Positions 19,550-29,540 are shown, counted from the first letter of the stretch. The stretch is DNA of 64,000 bases from Pseudomonas coleopterorum (GCF_900105555.1 NZ_FNTZ01000001.1:3909501-3973500); one strand, 5' to 3'. The notes: a model not told the origin generated them from the sequence alone. Numbers and translations: made by a program.

Positions 19550-20776
19550 ATGCACTCTTCTTCCCCTCGCGTTGCCGTGATCGGCGGCGGCCCGGCGGGC
19601 CTGATGGCCGCCGAAGTGCTGAGCCTGGCTGGCGTGGCCGTCGACGTCTACGACGGCATGCCCTCGGTGGGCCGCAAATTCCTGCTCGCTGGCGTCGGTG
19701 GCATGAACATCACCCATTCCGAGCCCCAGCCCGCCTTCGTCGCTCGCTACGCCGAACGTGCGCAGGCGGTGGGAGAATGGCTGGCTCCGTTCGATGGCCC
19801 ACGGTTGCGCGAATGGATTCATGGCCTGGGCATCCAGACCTTCGTCGGCACCTCCGGACGCGTATTTCCGACCGACATGAAGGCCGCACCGCTGCTGCGT
19901 GCCTGGCTCAAGCGCCTGCGCGAGGCCGGTGTGGTTATCCACACCCGGCACCGCTGGCTGGGGTGGAACGACGACGGCAGCTTGCGTATCGAGCATCCGC
20001 ACGGCGAATTGGCGGTGCGCCCGACGGCCACGGTGCTGGCGTTGGGCGGTGCCAGTTGGGCGCGGCTGGGTTCCGACGGCGCCTGGGTGCCTTGGCTGCA
20101 AGGGCGCGGTGTACCCATCAAGCCGCTGCAACCCTCCAACTGCGGCTTCGAGGTGCCAGGCTGGAGCGCAGTGTTGCGGGAGAAATTCGCCGGTGCACCG
20201 CTGAAGAACGTCGCCCTCGGGTTGGCTGGCGAGCCGTTGCGCACTGGCGAGTGCGTGCTGACTGAAACGGGTGTGGAAGGCAGCCTGGTGTATGCACTGT
20301 CCGCCGGGATTCGCGAGGCGATCAACCGCACGGGAAAAGCGACCCTGCACCTCGACCTGCTGCCGGATCGACCTGTGAATAAAGTCCGTGCGGCGTTGCA
20401 CAAACCGCGGGGGTCCAAGTCCATGGCCCGGCACCTGCAGGGGCAACTGGGCCTGGAGGGTGTGAAAGCCGGCCTGCTGCGTGAACTGACCGATGCGCAG
20501 ACCTTCGCCGACCTCGATGCACTGACCTTGGCGATCAAGGCGCTGCCGTTAACGCTGGTACGCGCCAGGCCGCTGGATGAGGCGATCAGCACGGCGGGCG
20601 GTGTGGATCTGCAGGGGCTGGATCGGCGGCTGATGCTTACCAATGTGCCGGGCACGTTCTGTGCGGGTGAAATGCTGGATTGGGAGGCGCCAACCGGGGG
20701 CTATCTGCTGACGGCCTGCTTCGCCAGCGGACGGCGGGCGGCGGATGGCGTTCTGGAGTGGTTGGCGCGGGGGTGA
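19550..20776 (+). CDS. NAD(P)/FAD-dependent oxidoreductase, PP_4765 family flavoprotein (TIGR03862)
   Basis: This 408-residue protein of the HI0933-like flavoprotein group has an N-terminal FAD motif (VIGGGPAGLMAAEVL) after a short lead, the GRKFLLAGVGGMNITHSEP segment of the family, and a C-terminal FCAGEMLDWEAPTGGYLLTACFASGR motif in two blocks. The reaction is unknown. The ATG at 19550 is used because sequence upstream is the DnaA-box region. It is followed by a REP pair and the convergent helicase gene. Confidence 0.9.
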   Translation: MHSSSPRVAVIGGGPAGLMAAEVLSLAGVAVDVYDGMPSVGRKFLLAGVGGMNITHSEPQPAFVARYAERAQAVGEWLAPFDGPRLREWIHGLGIQTFVGTSGRVFPTDMKAAPLLRAWLKRLREAGVVIHTRHRWLGWNDDGSLRIEHPHGELAVRPTATVLALGGASWARLGSDGAWVPWLQGRGVPIKPLQPSNCGFEVPGWSAVLREKFAGAPLKNVALGLAGEPLRTGECVLTETGVEGSLVYALSAGIREAINRTGKATLHLDLLPDRPVNKVRAALHKPRGSKSMARHLQGQLGLEGVKAGLLRELTDAQTFADLDALTLAIKALPLTLVRARPLDEAISTAGGVDLQGLDRRLMLTNVPGTFCAGEMLDWEAPTGGYLLTACFASGRRAADGVLEWLARG

Positions 20777-20789
20777 TGTTTGCCTCTAA

Positions 20790-20867
20790 GGCCTCTTCGC
20801 GGGCAGAGCCCGCTCCCACAGGATCGAGCGCAAACCTGTGGGAGCGGGCTCTGCCCGCGAAGAGGCC
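20790..20867. repeat. Inverted pair of REP elements
   Basis: Two near-identical facing copies (GGCCTCTTCGCGGGCAGAGC and its complement) with about 20 bp between them occupy the space between the convergent flavoprotein and helicase genes. Confidence 0.9.
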
Positions 20868-20884
20868 CTCAAGCCCCCCACACC

Positions 20885-22219
20885 TCAAGGCTTGCGCTTG
20901 CGCGGCCCTGTATTGAACACCGGCACCTTGCGCACCGGCTTGACCACAGGGGTCGCATCCACCGGTGAATCACCGCTGTCGACCCACTTGCCCAGGTTCT
21001 TCTTGCTACCACTGACCTTGGGCTTCTTCGGTTTTTTCGGCTTCTTCACCACCTGGCCGCTGGCATCGGTGTCCGGCACTCGGTGATCGGGCACGAAGTC
21101 CGGTTCGTCGACGCGCTTCAACGTCTGCCGGGTCAGCATTTCGATGGCAGACAGCAACTGCACTTCGTCGGCGCAGACCAGGGAGATCGCCTCCCCCGTG
21201 GCCCCCGCCCGGCCGGTACGGCCGATGCGGTGAATGTAGTCCTCGGCCACGATCGGCAGGTCGAAATTGACCACCAGCGGCAGATCGTCGATGTCCAGGC
21301 CGCGTGCGGCGACATCGGTGGCCACCAGGATCTGCACCTCCGAAGCCTTGAAACGATCCAGTGCACGCTGGCGCGTGGCCTGGGGCTTGTCGCCGTGGAT
21401 GCCGTCGGCGTTGATGCCCAGCCCCTGCAGCTTCTCGACCAGCGCGTCCACGCCGTTGCGGGTCTTGGCGAACACCAGCACCTGCTTCCAGCGCTGCTTC
21501 TTCAGAAGATGGCAGAACAGCTCCGCCTTGCGCTTCTTGTCCACCGGCACGATCCACTGCTGCACCGAGCTGGCGGCCACGTTGCGCGGGCTCACTTCGA
21601 TGCTCAGCGGGTCGTTGAGCATCTGCCCGGCCAGCAGGCGGATGGAATCGGAAAAGGTCGCCGAGAACAGCAGGGTCTGGCGCTTCTTCGGCAGGGCCGC
21701 ATAGATGTCCCGCAGTTCCTCGGAAAAGCCCAGGTCGAGCATGCGGTCGGCTTCGTCCAGCACCAGGGTCTGCAACTGGGAGAACTTGATCGCGTTTTGT
21801 CGATACAGATCGAGCAGGCGCCCCGGCGTTGCGACCAACAGGTCGACGCCCTTGCGCAGCTTCATCATCTGCGGGTTGATGCTGACCCCGCCGTACACCG
21901 CATAGGTGCTCAGCGGCAAGTGCTCGCCGTACTCGACGATATTGGCGTGAACCTGCTCGGCCAGCTCGCGCGTGGGGCACAGCACCAGGGCGCGGACCGA
22001 GTTGCTCGCCACCTTGGGGCCTTCCATGGCCAGCAACTGCAGCAACGGCAAGGCAAAACCGGCGGTCTTGCCGGTGCCGGTCTGGGCTGCGGCCATCAGG
22101 TCGCGACCGGCCAGCACCGCAGGAATGGCTTGGGCCTGCACCGGGGTCGGCGTCTGGTAGCCAAGCGTTTCAAGGGCGCGTTGCAGGGGTTCGATCAGGC
22201 CAAGGGTGGCGAATGTCAT
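20885..22219 (-). CDS. rhlE: DEAD-box ATP-dependent RNA helicase (RhlE-like)
   Basis: This 444-residue helicase has the Q motif (YQTPTPVQAQAIP), Walker A AAQTGTGKT at 44-52, DEAD at 156-159, SAT (FSATFSD) and motif VI HRIGRTGRAG. A basic Lys/Pro-rich tail (KKPKKPKKPK) follows the helicase core and probably binds RNA. It remodels RNA structures, most likely in ribosome assembly or mRNA decay. The exact subfamily among the several Pseudomonas DEAD-box proteins is less sure than the general assignment. Confidence 0.92.
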   Translation of the reverse strand: MTFATLGLIEPLQRALETLGYQTPTPVQAQAIPAVLAGRDLMAAAQTGTGKTAGFALPLLQLLAMEGPKVASNSVRALVLCPTRELAEQVHANIVEYGEHLPLSTYAVYGGVSINPQMMKLRKGVDLLVATPGRLLDLYRQNAIKFSQLQTLVLDEADRMLDLGFSEELRDIYAALPKKRQTLLFSATFSDSIRLLAGQMLNDPLSIEVSPRNVAASSVQQWIVPVDKKRKAELFCHLLKKQRWKQVLVFAKTRNGVDALVEKLQGLGINADGIHGDKPQATRQRALDRFKASEVQILVATDVAARGLDIDDLPLVVNFDLPIVAEDYIHRIGRTGRAGATGEAISLVCADEVQLLSAIEMLTRQTLKRVDEPDFVPDHRVPDTDASGQVVKKPKKPKKPKVSGSKKNLGKWVDSGDSPVDATPVVKPVRKVPVFNTGPRKRKP

Positions 22220-22270
22220 GGGTCTACCGTCAGAAGATGTTTCGCAATGGCCGGCAGTTTACCTTGTTGG

Positions 22271-23158
22271 CTAGGCTTTCGCCTTGCGCCATTGCGGCAC
22301 GCCGATCAACACCACCGCGCCGATGATCACCGCCATGGCCACGCATTCCTCGACGCCGATGTGCTCACCGGCGAACAGGATGCCCAGCAACACGGCCACC
22401 GCCGGGTTGACGTAGGCATAGCTGGTGGCCGCCGCCGGGCGCACGTGCTTGAGCAGGTACATGTAGGCACTGAAGGCCAGGATCGAGCCGAAGCACACCA
22501 GGTAGGCCAGCGCGCCCCAGCCGGCGGCGGTGGGCCATTGCTGCATGCGCTCGCCCGAGATCAGGCTGCCCAGCAGCAGCACCGCGCCGCCGATGAGCAT
22601 TTCCGTCGCTGCGGCCATGGCGCCCTGGGGCAATGGCAGACTCCGGCTCCAGACCGAGCCGAAGGCCCAGGCGGCCGCGGCGAAGATCAGCAGCGCCGCG
22701 CCCAGAGGGCTGGCCTGCAGGTTGGAACCCAGGTTGAGCAGGCCGATCCCGACCAGTCCGAGGACGATCCCCGCCCACTCCAGGCGAGTGTTGCGCTGCC
22801 CCCGGAACAGGCCGAAGAACAGGGTGAACAGCGGCACGGTGGCCACCGCCAGCGCCGCCACCCCGGACGACACGCCTGCATGTTCGGCGACCGTCACGCC
22901 GCCGTTGCCGCAACTAAGCAGCAGGATCCCCACGCACCCGGCCGCGCGCCACTGTGGCCAGGTCGGGTTGGGCGCGCCACGCAGGCGCAGGAAGGCATAG
23001 AGAATCGTCCCGGCGATGAGAAAGCGCACCCCGGCCATCAGCAACGGCGGCCACGACTCGACGCCGATACGAATGAACAGGTAGGTCGAACCCCAGACGA
23101 AATACAGGGCCAGAAAGGCGCCGATGAGCAACAGGGGGAAGCGGGCTTGAGCAGGCAT
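22271..23158 (-). CDS. EamA family transporter (YedA-like)
   Basis: This 295-residue inner-membrane protein has ten hydrophobic helices in two EamA repeats (YFVWGSTYLFIRIG in the first; AWAFGSVWSRSLPLP beginning the second). Members of the drug/metabolite exporter superfamily export amino acids or other metabolites. The ATG at 23158 starts MPAQARFP; upstream in-frame sequence is REP DNA and intergenic. The substrate is unknown. Confidence 0.88.
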   Translation of the reverse strand: MPAQARFPLLLIGAFLALYFVWGSTYLFIRIGVESWPPLLMAGVRFLIAGTILYAFLRLRGAPNPTWPQWRAAGCVGILLLSCGNGGVTVAEHAGVSSGVAALAVATVPLFTLFFGLFRGQRNTRLEWAGIVLGLVGIGLLNLGSNLQASPLGAALLIFAAAAWAFGSVWSRSLPLPQGAMAAATEMLIGGAVLLLGSLISGERMQQWPTAAGWGALAYLVCFGSILAFSAYMYLLKHVRPAAATSYAYVNPAVAVLLGILFAGEHIGVEECVAMAVIIGAVVLIGVPQWRKAKA

Positions 23159-23205
23159 TTCAAAGGTCGTCCATGGTGTGTTTTTGTTCTTTCCTGGTGG
23201 GAACC

Positions 23206-23237
23206 GGGCGGCGAGCCCTCTGCCCGCGAAGAGGCCT
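23206..23237. repeat. Single REP element
   Basis: One copy of the variant REP GGCGGCGAGCCCTCTGCCCG with flanking CGAAGAGGCC lies between the EamA gene and the exonuclease gene. Confidence 0.75.
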
Positions 23238-23244
23238 TCCAGCC

Positions 23245-23856
23245 CTACCCCAACCGATGCTTCTGCAACACCTCGCGCATCTTCGCCATCGGCACTTTCT
23301 GCAGCGTGCAGAACAGCCCGTGGGACACCTCGGCCAGCCCGTGCCGCTCGCGCAACTCGCGCGCCAGATGCTGGGTCAGGTTGGCCGCCATCTCGGCATC
23401 GGCCATGGCCCGGTGAGCCTGGCCGGTATGTGGCAGCCTCGCCCACTGGGTCAAGGTGCCCAGCTTGTGATTCGGCGCGCCGGGGAACAGGCGCCGGGCC
23501 ATCAGCATCGAGCAGGCAAAGCTCTGCACCCGCTCGCGGCGCAGCAGGCTGAGCTCGTGATCCCAGAACTTCTGGTCGAAGGAGGCGTTGTGCGCCAGCA
23601 ACGGCGTGCTGCCGACGAACTCGGCGACTTCGGCCATTACCTCGGCCGCGGGCGGCGCCTTGCGCACCATGGCCGTGGTGATGCCAGTCAGGCTGGCAAC
23701 GAAGCCGAGCACGGGCAGGCCTGCGTTCATCAGGCTCTGATAGCGGCCGACGATTTCGCCGCGCTCGAGCATGACCACTGCGATTTCCGTAGCGCGGCAA
23801 CCCATGTTCGGCGAGATGCCGGTGGTTTCGAAGTCGATGACAGCAATGCGTTCCAA
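23245..23856 (-). CDS. DnaQ-like 3'-5' exonuclease (DEDDh)
   Basis: This 203-residue nuclease has the full DEDDh set: Asp8 and Glu10 (DFETTG), Asp94 (HNASFD), His146 and Asp151 (AHRAMADAE). It is like the polymerase III epsilon subunit or RNase T but stands alone, so a housekeeping DNA/RNA trimming role is likely. It ends 12 bp before the start side of the NYN-domain gene on the same strand, so the two putative nucleases are probably cotranscribed, the NYN gene first. Confidence 0.92.
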   Translation of the reverse strand: MERIAVIDFETTGISPNMGCRATEIAVVMLERGEIVGRYQSLMNAGLPVLGFVASLTGITTAMVRKAPPAAEVMAEVAEFVGSTPLLAHNASFDQKFWDHELSLLRRERVQSFACSMLMARRLFPGAPNHKLGTLTQWARLPHTGQAHRAMADAEMAANLTQHLARELRERHGLAEVSHGLFCTLQKVPMAKMREVLQKHRLG

Positions 23857-23868
23857 AGCGGTGAAACC

Positions 23869-24348
23869 TCAATTCTTCAGCAGCAACGCACCCTCGATGG
23901 GCACGTAGCGGGTGGCGGCGCGGATCAGCGAGTTGGCGGTCAGACCTGGCACGCCATAGGCCACGGCCTCGACGCCATGCTTGCCGATGATGCGGTCGAG
24001 CAGCAGGTCGAAATCGCCGTCGCCCGAGGCGAGCACGATCTCGTCGACGTGATCGGCGGCGTCCATGATATCGATGGTGATGCCCACATCCCAGTCGCCT
24101 TTGGCCGAGCCGTCGCTGCGCTGGATGTAGGGCTTGAGTTTGACCGTGAAGCCGAGGTTGCGCAGGATCTGCTGAAACTGCTGCTGCTTGCTGTCGCCAC
24201 GGTCGATGGCGTAGGCATAGGCCTCGACGATCTGCCCGCGCTGGCCGATGTCGGCCCACAGTGCGGCGTAGTTGAAGTGACAGCCGTAGGCCTGGCGCAC
24301 GGTGTAGTAAAGGTTCTGTACATCGGCGAACACCGCGATCTTCTTCAC
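23869..24348 (-). CDS. NYN domain (PIN-like, LabA/DUF88) protein
   Basis: This 159-residue cytosolic protein has the acidic site of NYN domain nucleases: Asp9 and Asn12 (ADVQN), Asp85/Asp87 (KGDWDVG) and Asp110/Asp112 (SGDGDFD). The family is related to PIN domain RNases. It precedes the DnaQ-like exonuclease by 12 bp on the same strand. Its promoter side runs into the long REP array, which is unusual. Confidence 0.88.
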   Translation of the reverse strand: MKKIAVFADVQNLYYTVRQAYGCHFNYAALWADIGQRGQIVEAYAYAIDRGDSKQQQFQQILRNLGFTVKLKPYIQRSDGSAKGDWDVGITIDIMDAADHVDEIVLASGDGDFDLLLDRIIGKHGVEAVAYGVPGLTANSLIRAATRYVPIEGALLLKN

Positions 24349-24423
24349 CGCACTTCCTCGTCGCGCTGGGCGCCTGAGCTTCTGGAGAGCCAGTATGCCA
24401 GTGTTGGGGCGAGGATGGGGGTG

Positions 24424-25480
24424 TCAGTGCCAGCCTCTTCGCGGGCAGAGGGCTCGCCGCCCGCCCCGCTCCCACAGTGGTGTGCCATGTGTGAGGGTGG
24501 GTGACTGTGCCGGCCTCTTCGCGGGCATAGACCCGCTTCCACAGTGGTGTGCCATATGTGAGGGGGGTGACTGTGCCGGCCTCTTCGCGGGCAGAGACCC
24601 GCTCCCACAGTGGTGTGCCATGTGTGAGGGGGGGTGACTGTGCCGGCCTCTTCGCGGGCAGAGACCCGCTCCCACAGTGGTGTGCCATGTGTGAGGGGGG
24701 GTGACTGTGCCGGCCTCTTCGCGGGCAGAGACCCGCTCCCACAGTGGTGTGCCATGTGTGAGGGGGGGTGACTGTGCCGGCCTCTTCGCGGGCAGAGACC
24801 CGCTCCCACAGTGGTGTGCCATGTGTGAGGGGGGGGGTGACTGTGCCGGCCTCTTCGCGGGCAGAGACCCGCTCCCACAGTGGTGTGCCATGTGTGAGGG
24901 GGGGGACTGTGCCAGCCTCTTCGCGGGCAGAGACCCGCTCCCATAGTGGTGTGCCATGTGTGAGGAGGGGGTGACTGTGCCGGCCTCTTTGCGGGCATAG
25001 ATCCGCTCCCACAGTGGTGTGCCATGTGTGAGGGTGGGTGACTGTGCCGGCCTCTTCGCGGGCATAGATCCGCTCCCACAGTGGTGTGCCATGTGTGAGG
25101 GGGGGGACTGTGCCGGCCTCTTCGCGGGCAGAGACCCGCTCCCACAGTGGTGGTGCTATGTGTGAGGGGGGGTGACTGTGCAGGCCTCTTCGCGGGCAGA
25201 GACCCGCTCCCACAGTGGTGTGCCATGTGTGAGGAGGGGGTGACTGTGCCGGCCTCTTTGCGGGCATAGATCCGCTCCCACAGTGGTGTGCCATGTGTGA
25301 GGGGGGGGACTGTGCCGGCCTCTTCGCGGGCAGAGACCCGCTCCTACAGTGGTGTGCCATGTGTGAGGGGGAGGGACTGTGCCAGCCTCTTCGCGGGCAG
25401 AGACCCGCTCCCACAGGATCGCGCGCACCCCTGTGGGAGCGGGGCGGGCGGCGAGCCCTCTGCCCGCGAAGAGGCCCTCA
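24424..25480. repeat. Tandem array of 15 REP-containing units (~67 bp each)
   Basis: About 15 direct repeats of 65-70 bp follow each other without other sequence. Each has one REP core (CTCTTCGCGGGCAGAGACCC or a close variant, then GCTCCCACAG) and a linker with GTGGTGTGCCATGTGTGAGG and a G-run of 3 to 8. Units 2, 9, 10 and 13 share a CATAGA variant. The last unit ends in an inverted REP partner. All units point the same way. The region fills the gap between the DUF2076 stop and the NYN start; nothing else is seen here. Confidence 0.95.
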
Positions 25481-25484
25481 GGCC

Positions 25485-26204
25485 TTACACAAAATCATCA
25501 TCGTCGGAAAAGAAGCCACTGTCGCCACTGCTGTCGTAACCGGCATCGGCCAGCCCGCCCTGATCGTTCCAGCTGTCATTGCTCACCTGCTGGGCGTCAC
25601 CGCTGTCGTTCCAGCCGCCGTTGTCGCTCGCCTGGGCCGGCTCTTCCTTGATCACCTCAACGATCTCCTGAGGATTGTCGTGGTGAAACAGGCTGCTGAT
25701 GCCCTGTGCCAGCATCACGCCCCCGGCCACACCGGCAGCCGTCTGCAGGGCGCCGCGCATGAAGCCGCCACCCGCCGGCGCCTGAGCGCCTGGAGCGGCG
25801 TAGTTCTGCTGTGGCGGCGGCTGGTACGCCGGCGCCTGACGAGCCGGTTCGCGCCAGCCGTTGCCCTGAGGTTGCACGGCCCGCGCCGGTTGCTGCACGT
25901 CGCGGTTGCCGCCGCCGAAAATGCTCGACAGGAAACCACCACCGCCCTGCTGCGCCGGCGCGGCCGCCTGGCTACGCGCCTGTTGCAACTCGGTCTGCAA
26001 CTGCTGGTTCTGCTCGCTCAGGCGCTTGATCGCCGCTTCCTGGACCAGGATCGCCTGCGCCATGTAATAGGGCGCGGCGGGCTGGGCGGAGACGTGGCCC
26101 TTGATGCGCTCGTCGGCCTGCGCATCGCGCGCACTGCCCTCCTTTTCGGCCTGCTGGAGGCGAGTGAACAGACCGTCGATCAGGCTTTGTTCATCAGTGT
26201 TCAT
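25485..26204 (-). CDS. DUF2076 domain-containing protein
   Basis: This 239-residue protein begins with a helical DUF2076 region (DEQSLIDGLFTRLQQAEKEG) and a coiled coil near residues 50-80 (AIKRLSEQNQQLQTELQQAR). A Gly/Gln/Pro-rich low-complexity middle part and a Gly/Ala hydrophobic segment (AAGVAGGVMLAQG) follow, with a very acidic tail (FFSDDDDFV). Its function is not known. It is a single gene, divergent from the YciC-like gene with 220 bp between them. Confidence 0.85.
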   Translation of the reverse strand: MNTDEQSLIDGLFTRLQQAEKEGSARDAQADERIKGHVSAQPAAPYYMAQAILVQEAAIKRLSEQNQQLQTELQQARSQAAAPAQQGGGGFLSSIFGGGNRDVQQPARAVQPQGNGWREPARQAPAYQPPPQQNYAAPGAQAPAGGGFMRGALQTAAGVAGGVMLAQGISSLFHHDNPQEIVEVIKEEPAQASDNGGWNDSGDAQQVSNDSWNDQGGLADAGYDSSGDSGFFSDDDDFV

Positions 26205-26424
26205 GGCGACCTCGTTCGATTGCCCGGAAAATGGCGTGGCCGGCGCACAATGCGTCGGTTCTGCTGCAATGATGGGGCTGCTGCCCCGTCTTTCAATGAC
26301 CGGCCGCGATTAAACTTTGTTCACCTGCGTAAGCTCCTACACGCCACGGCGCGCTGGCCGGGTGTTGAAAAACGCCACCATCGGCTAAAGTGTCGACCTG
26401 CTTTTTGACCTGTGACCCGGCCCC

Positions 26425-27078
26425 ATGAACCCGCTGATCGTATTGCGCGACTCGTTCTATTTTTTCCGCATCAACCTGTGGGCAATCCTGCGCCTGTGCC
26501 TGCCGCTGGTGGTCTGCGAAGCCCTGGCTCGCGAGTTGGTGGCACGCGCGAACGGCCCTGACGCCTCGGTGATGTACGACGTGGCCGTGGGCCTGCTGTT
26601 CTATCCGTTGTACACCGCCGCGCTGATCCTGTTCCTCGATGCCCGCACCGACGGCTATGAGCCCCAGGGCCGGCACCTGCTGGGCAAGGCCCTGCACCTG
26701 TGGCCACGCTTCGCCCTGATGGCGGCCATCAGCACCCTGCTGATCATGTTCGGCATGTGGCTGTTCGTGCTACCGGGGCTGTACCTGATGATCAAGCTGT
26801 CGTTCTCGGAATACCTGCTGGTGCTGCGCAACAGCACCCCGTTGCAGGCCATGCGCGAAAGCTTCGACCTGACCAAAGGCAAATTCTGGCCGATCCTGTT
26901 CACCCTGCTGGCGATCATGATCCCGCTGTGGCTGCTCGACGGCCTCAGTGCCATGGCCTGGAGCGACGCCCAGCCCACGCCGGTGCGGCTGCTGGTCGAC
27001 AGCGTCAACAGCTTTCTGCAACTGCTGCCCACCGTGGTGCTGTTCCGCTTGTTCATGCTGATGGGCAAGCCGGACTGA
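26425..27078 (+). CDS. YciC family inner-membrane protein
   Basis: This 217-residue protein has about five to six hydrophobic segments and resembles YciC/UPF0259 membrane proteins. The conserved stretch ESFDLTKGKFWPILF lies before the last helices. Its function is unknown. It ends 9 bp before the stop codon of the convergent rutF gene, so no terminator fits between them. Confidence 0.8.
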   Translation: MNPLIVLRDSFYFFRINLWAILRLCLPLVVCEALARELVARANGPDASVMYDVAVGLLFYPLYTAALILFLDARTDGYEPQGRHLLGKALHLWPRFALMAAISTLLIMFGMWLFVLPGLYLMIKLSFSEYLLVLRNSTPLQAMRESFDLTKGKFWPILFTLLAIMIPLWLLDGLSAMAWSDAQPTPVRLLVDSVNSFLQLLPTVVLFRLFMLMGKPD

Positions 27079-27087
27079 CCGCACCGC

Positions 27088-27603
27088 TCACACGCTGGCT
27101 TGAGTACCCGCCAGTTCGTGGTAGCGGCGAGCGAAATAGACCAGCACGTCGGCCTCGTCCTGCTGGCGGATGTCCAGCACCTCGCAGAAGAGAATGTCGT
27201 GGGTGCCAACACTGGTGCTGCTGGTGATCCTGCAATCGAAGGACAGTTTGGCGCCCTCCAGAATCGGCGCACCGGTAATCCCCTGGCTCCAGTGCCCCGC
27301 CGCGAAACGCTCCTCCTGGGGAATCTTGCCGCCGAAGGCGTTGGACAGGGCTTGTTGGCCATTGCCCAGGGTGTTGACGCATACCATGCCGTTGCCCGTG
27401 AAAGACTCGTAGACCGAGGCTGCGCGGTTGATGCACACCAACAGCGTCGGCGGCTGATCGGTCACGCTGCACACCGCCGTCGCCGTGAATCCCGCGCGCC
27501 CGTGGGGGCCGTCGGTGGTGATGACGTTCACCGCAGCGGCAAGTCCTGCCATGGCATCGCGGAAGGCTTGACGCTCGACGGGAATCGAATGGGGCACGTT
27601 CAT
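27088..27603 (-). CDS. rutF: Flavin reductase for the RutA monooxygenase
   Basis: This 171-residue protein of the flavin reductase/split-barrel FMN-binding family ([38 protein letters not shown]) reduces FMN with NADH to supply FMNH2 to RutA. The start overlaps the rutD stop by 4 bp (ATGA). It is the last gene of the rutABCDF run. RutE and RutG are not in this operon. Confidence 0.93.
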   Translation of the reverse strand: MNVPHSIPVERQAFRDAMAGLAAAVNVITTDGPHGRAGFTATAVCSVTDQPPTLLVCINRAASVYESFTGNGMVCVNTLGNGQQALSNAFGGKIPQEERFAAGHWSQGITGAPILEGAKLSFDCRITSSTSVGTHDILFCEVLDIRQQDEADVLVYFARRYHELAGTQASV

Positions 27604-28382
27604 AGTGAGAGTCCTTGAAAGTAGTCGAGCACGGCGTGATGAAAGGGTTGTGGATCGCTGACGCTCGAGGCGTGTCCGCCGTATTCGAGCACCACCAATC
27701 TGGCGTTGGGCAGGTGCTCGGCCAGGTGCCGGGAACGCTGCCAGGGCATCAGCATGTCGTCTCGGTTGGCGATCACCAGCGCAGGCGTGTCGATGCTCGC
27801 CAGGCGCGATTCGATGTCGAAGGTTTCCAGCGCGTTGATCCGCCGCAGCAGGTTGTCATGGCTGGGGAAATGCGCCAGCGCATGGGCCTCGTCCGCGGCC
27901 AGGCGCGCACCGTTGCTGGCAATCCAGTCGGCCGGGTACAGGAACAACGCCTGCGCCTGCACGTAAGCCTCGGCACCGCTGTCACGCAGCAGGTTCTTGC
28001 GCACGGCAAAACAGCGCGCGCTGTGCGGATTGGGGCTGCTCCAGGCATTGATCAACACCAGGCTGCTCAGGCGCTGGGGCTGCAGCGCGGCCAGCGCCAA
28101 TCCCACCAGGCCACCCAGGGCGTGGCCCATGAAATGGCATCGCTCGATATTGAGTTCGTCGAGCAGCCCCAGCAGCTCTTCGGCCATGTGCTCGATGCTG
28201 TAGCCCTCGGGCAATTGCGCAGGGCTGCGCCCGGTGCCGGCATGATCATAGGTCACGACGCGAAACTGCTCGCCGAGCAGCGCCAGATCGCCCGCCCAGA
28301 ACCCGGCCGAACCGCCGAGCCCCGAACTCAGTACCAGGGTGGGTGCATCGGCATCCTGCCGACCGTGTATGGCGTGGTACAT
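27600..28382 (-). CDS. rutD: Aminoacrylate hydrolase-like alpha/beta hydrolase
   Basis: This 260-residue alpha/beta hydrolase acts at the aminoacrylate to malonic semialdehyde step of the Rut pathway. The nucleophile elbow reads GHALGG with Ala88 where serine is usual; E. coli RutD also has GHALG, so this is a family trait rather than damage. The acid and histidine regions ([20 protein letters not shown]) are present. It lies 20 bp after rutC and overlaps rutF. Confidence 0.95.
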   Translation of the reverse strand: MYHAIHGRQDADAPTLVLSSGLGGSAGFWAGDLALLGEQFRVVTYDHAGTGRSPAQLPEGYSIEHMAEELLGLLDELNIERCHFMGHALGGLVGLALAALQPQRLSSLVLINAWSSPNPHSARCFAVRKNLLRDSGAEAYVQAQALFLYPADWIASNGARLAADEAHALAHFPSHDNLLRRINALETFDIESRLASIDTPALVIANRDDMLMPWQRSRHLAEHLPNARLVVLEYGGHASSVSDPQPFHHAVLDYFQGLSL

Positions 28383-28402
28383 GCAAACCTCCGCAGTGAG
28401 TG

Positions 28403-28786
28403 TCAGCCGATGTGCGCAATGCTGGCGATTTCGATCAGCGCGTCAGGTTTGACCAGGCCGCACTGGATGCAATAGCGCGCAGGCTTCTCGCCGGCGAAGT
28501 ACTCGGCGTACACCTCGTTGACCTTGGCGTAGTCGGCCCAGTCGCGGATCATGATCATGTTGAAGGTCACGTCATCCAGGGTGCCGCCGGCCGCTTCGAC
28601 CACGCCCTTGATGATCTCCAGCACATGGCGGGTCTGCGCCGTCGCGTCGCCCACATGCACCACATCGTTGTCCTTGTCGAATGGCAACGTGCCCGACACG
28701 TATAGGACGCCATCGGCCATGGAACCGGGAACGAAGGGGGCCAGGGGCTTGCCGGTGCCGGCAGGGATAATCGATCGTTTGCTCAT
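28403..28786 (-). CDS. rutC: RutC (RidA/YjgF family) 3-aminoacrylate deaminase
   Basis: This 127-residue RidA-family protein ([20 protein letters not shown] region; [20 protein letters not shown]) helps convert peroxy- or aminoacrylate intermediates to the next product. The start at 28786 has AGGAT just upstream and gives the usual size (E. coli 128). The longer in-frame reading upstream lies inside rutB and is an artefact. Confidence 0.94.
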   Translation of the reverse strand: MSKRSIIPAGTGKPLAPFVPGSMADGVLYVSGTLPFDKDNDVVHVGDATAQTRHVLEIIKGVVEAAGGTLDDVTFNMIMIRDWADYAKVNEVYAEYFAGEKPARYCIQCGLVKPDALIEIASIAHIG

Positions 28787-28796
28787 CTGTGCATCC

Positions 28797-29540
28797 TCAG
28801 GAAACGGCCCCGACGGGGGCGAAGGTGGTGCAGAAGTCGTCCACGCTGGAGACCCAGCCGAAGAAGGTTTCGATGTTGAACAGCGCTGCCTGCTGCGCGA
28901 ACGCCGGCCCGGCCTGGTGGGTGGCATCGGCCAGCACCACACCGAAATACTCCAGATGGAAACCGTCGCGCAGGGTCGACTCCACGCAGACATTGGTGGC
29001 GATGCCGGTGAACACCAGGTTGCGGATGCCGCGAGCACGCAGGGTGCTGTCGAACGTGGAGTTGAAGAACGCGCTGTAGCGGGTTTTCGGGACCACGATA
29101 TCGCCGGGCTGGGGCTTGAGCGGATCGACCAGGGCATAGTCCCACCCGCCCTTGGCCAGCAGCTGGCCTTGCAGCTCGGGGCGCTTGCGCATGGTTTTCA
29201 GGGCATTGGACTTGTGCCAGTTGGGTGAGCCAGGCCCGCCCGCCTCGACGTAGTCGGCGTCCCAGCCGTTCTGCAGGAAGATCACCGGAATACCTGCGGC
29301 GCGGGCTGCCACGAGGGCTTTCTCGATGGCCGCGATCACCGGGCCCGTACTCGATACGTCGAAGCCGGCCAGGTCCAGATAGCCGCCCAGGCTGGCGTAG
29401 GCGTTCTGCATGTCGACCACCACCAGCGCGGTTTCACTGGCCTTCATGCGCAGGGATTCGGGGCGGGCGGGAAGTTCACGGGCGGGGTGCGCGTCCTGCG
29501 GCAGGGACACACCGGCGACGTTGACGGGCACATTCATCAT
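28797..29540 (-). CDS. rutB: Peroxyureidoacrylate/ureidoacrylate amidohydrolase
   Basis: This 247-residue cysteine hydrolase of the isochorismatase fold has Asp43 (VVDMQNAY), Lys152 (VPKTRYSAF) and nucleophile Cys185 (ATNVCVEST). It releases carbamate from ureidoacrylate in uracil breakdown. The start overlaps the rutA stop by 4 bp. The longer N terminus (to residue 30) matches RutB rather than generic isochorismatases. Confidence 0.95.
   Translation of the reverse strand: MMNVPVNVAGVSLPQDAHPARELPARPESLRMKASETALVVVDMQNAYASLGGYLDLAGFDVSSTGPVIAAIEKALVAARAAGIPVIFLQNGWDADYVEAGGPGSPNWHKSNALKTMRKRPELQGQLLAKGGWDYALVDPLKPQPGDIVVPKTRYSAFFNSTFDSTLRARGIRNLVFTGIATNVCVESTLRDGFHLEYFGVVLADATHQAGPAFAQQAALFNIETFFGWVSSVDDFCTTFAPVGAVS

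Noticed and set aside
22271..25414. Minus-strand open frame of more than 1000 codons
   Set aside because: Only the last 295 codons are a real protein (EamA exporter). The rest runs antisense or in frame through the exonuclease and NYN genes and the REP array, whose units lack stop codons.
24424..25480. CRISPR array
   Set aside because: The parts between the REP cores are repeated as well, so there are no unique spacers, and no cas gene is near.
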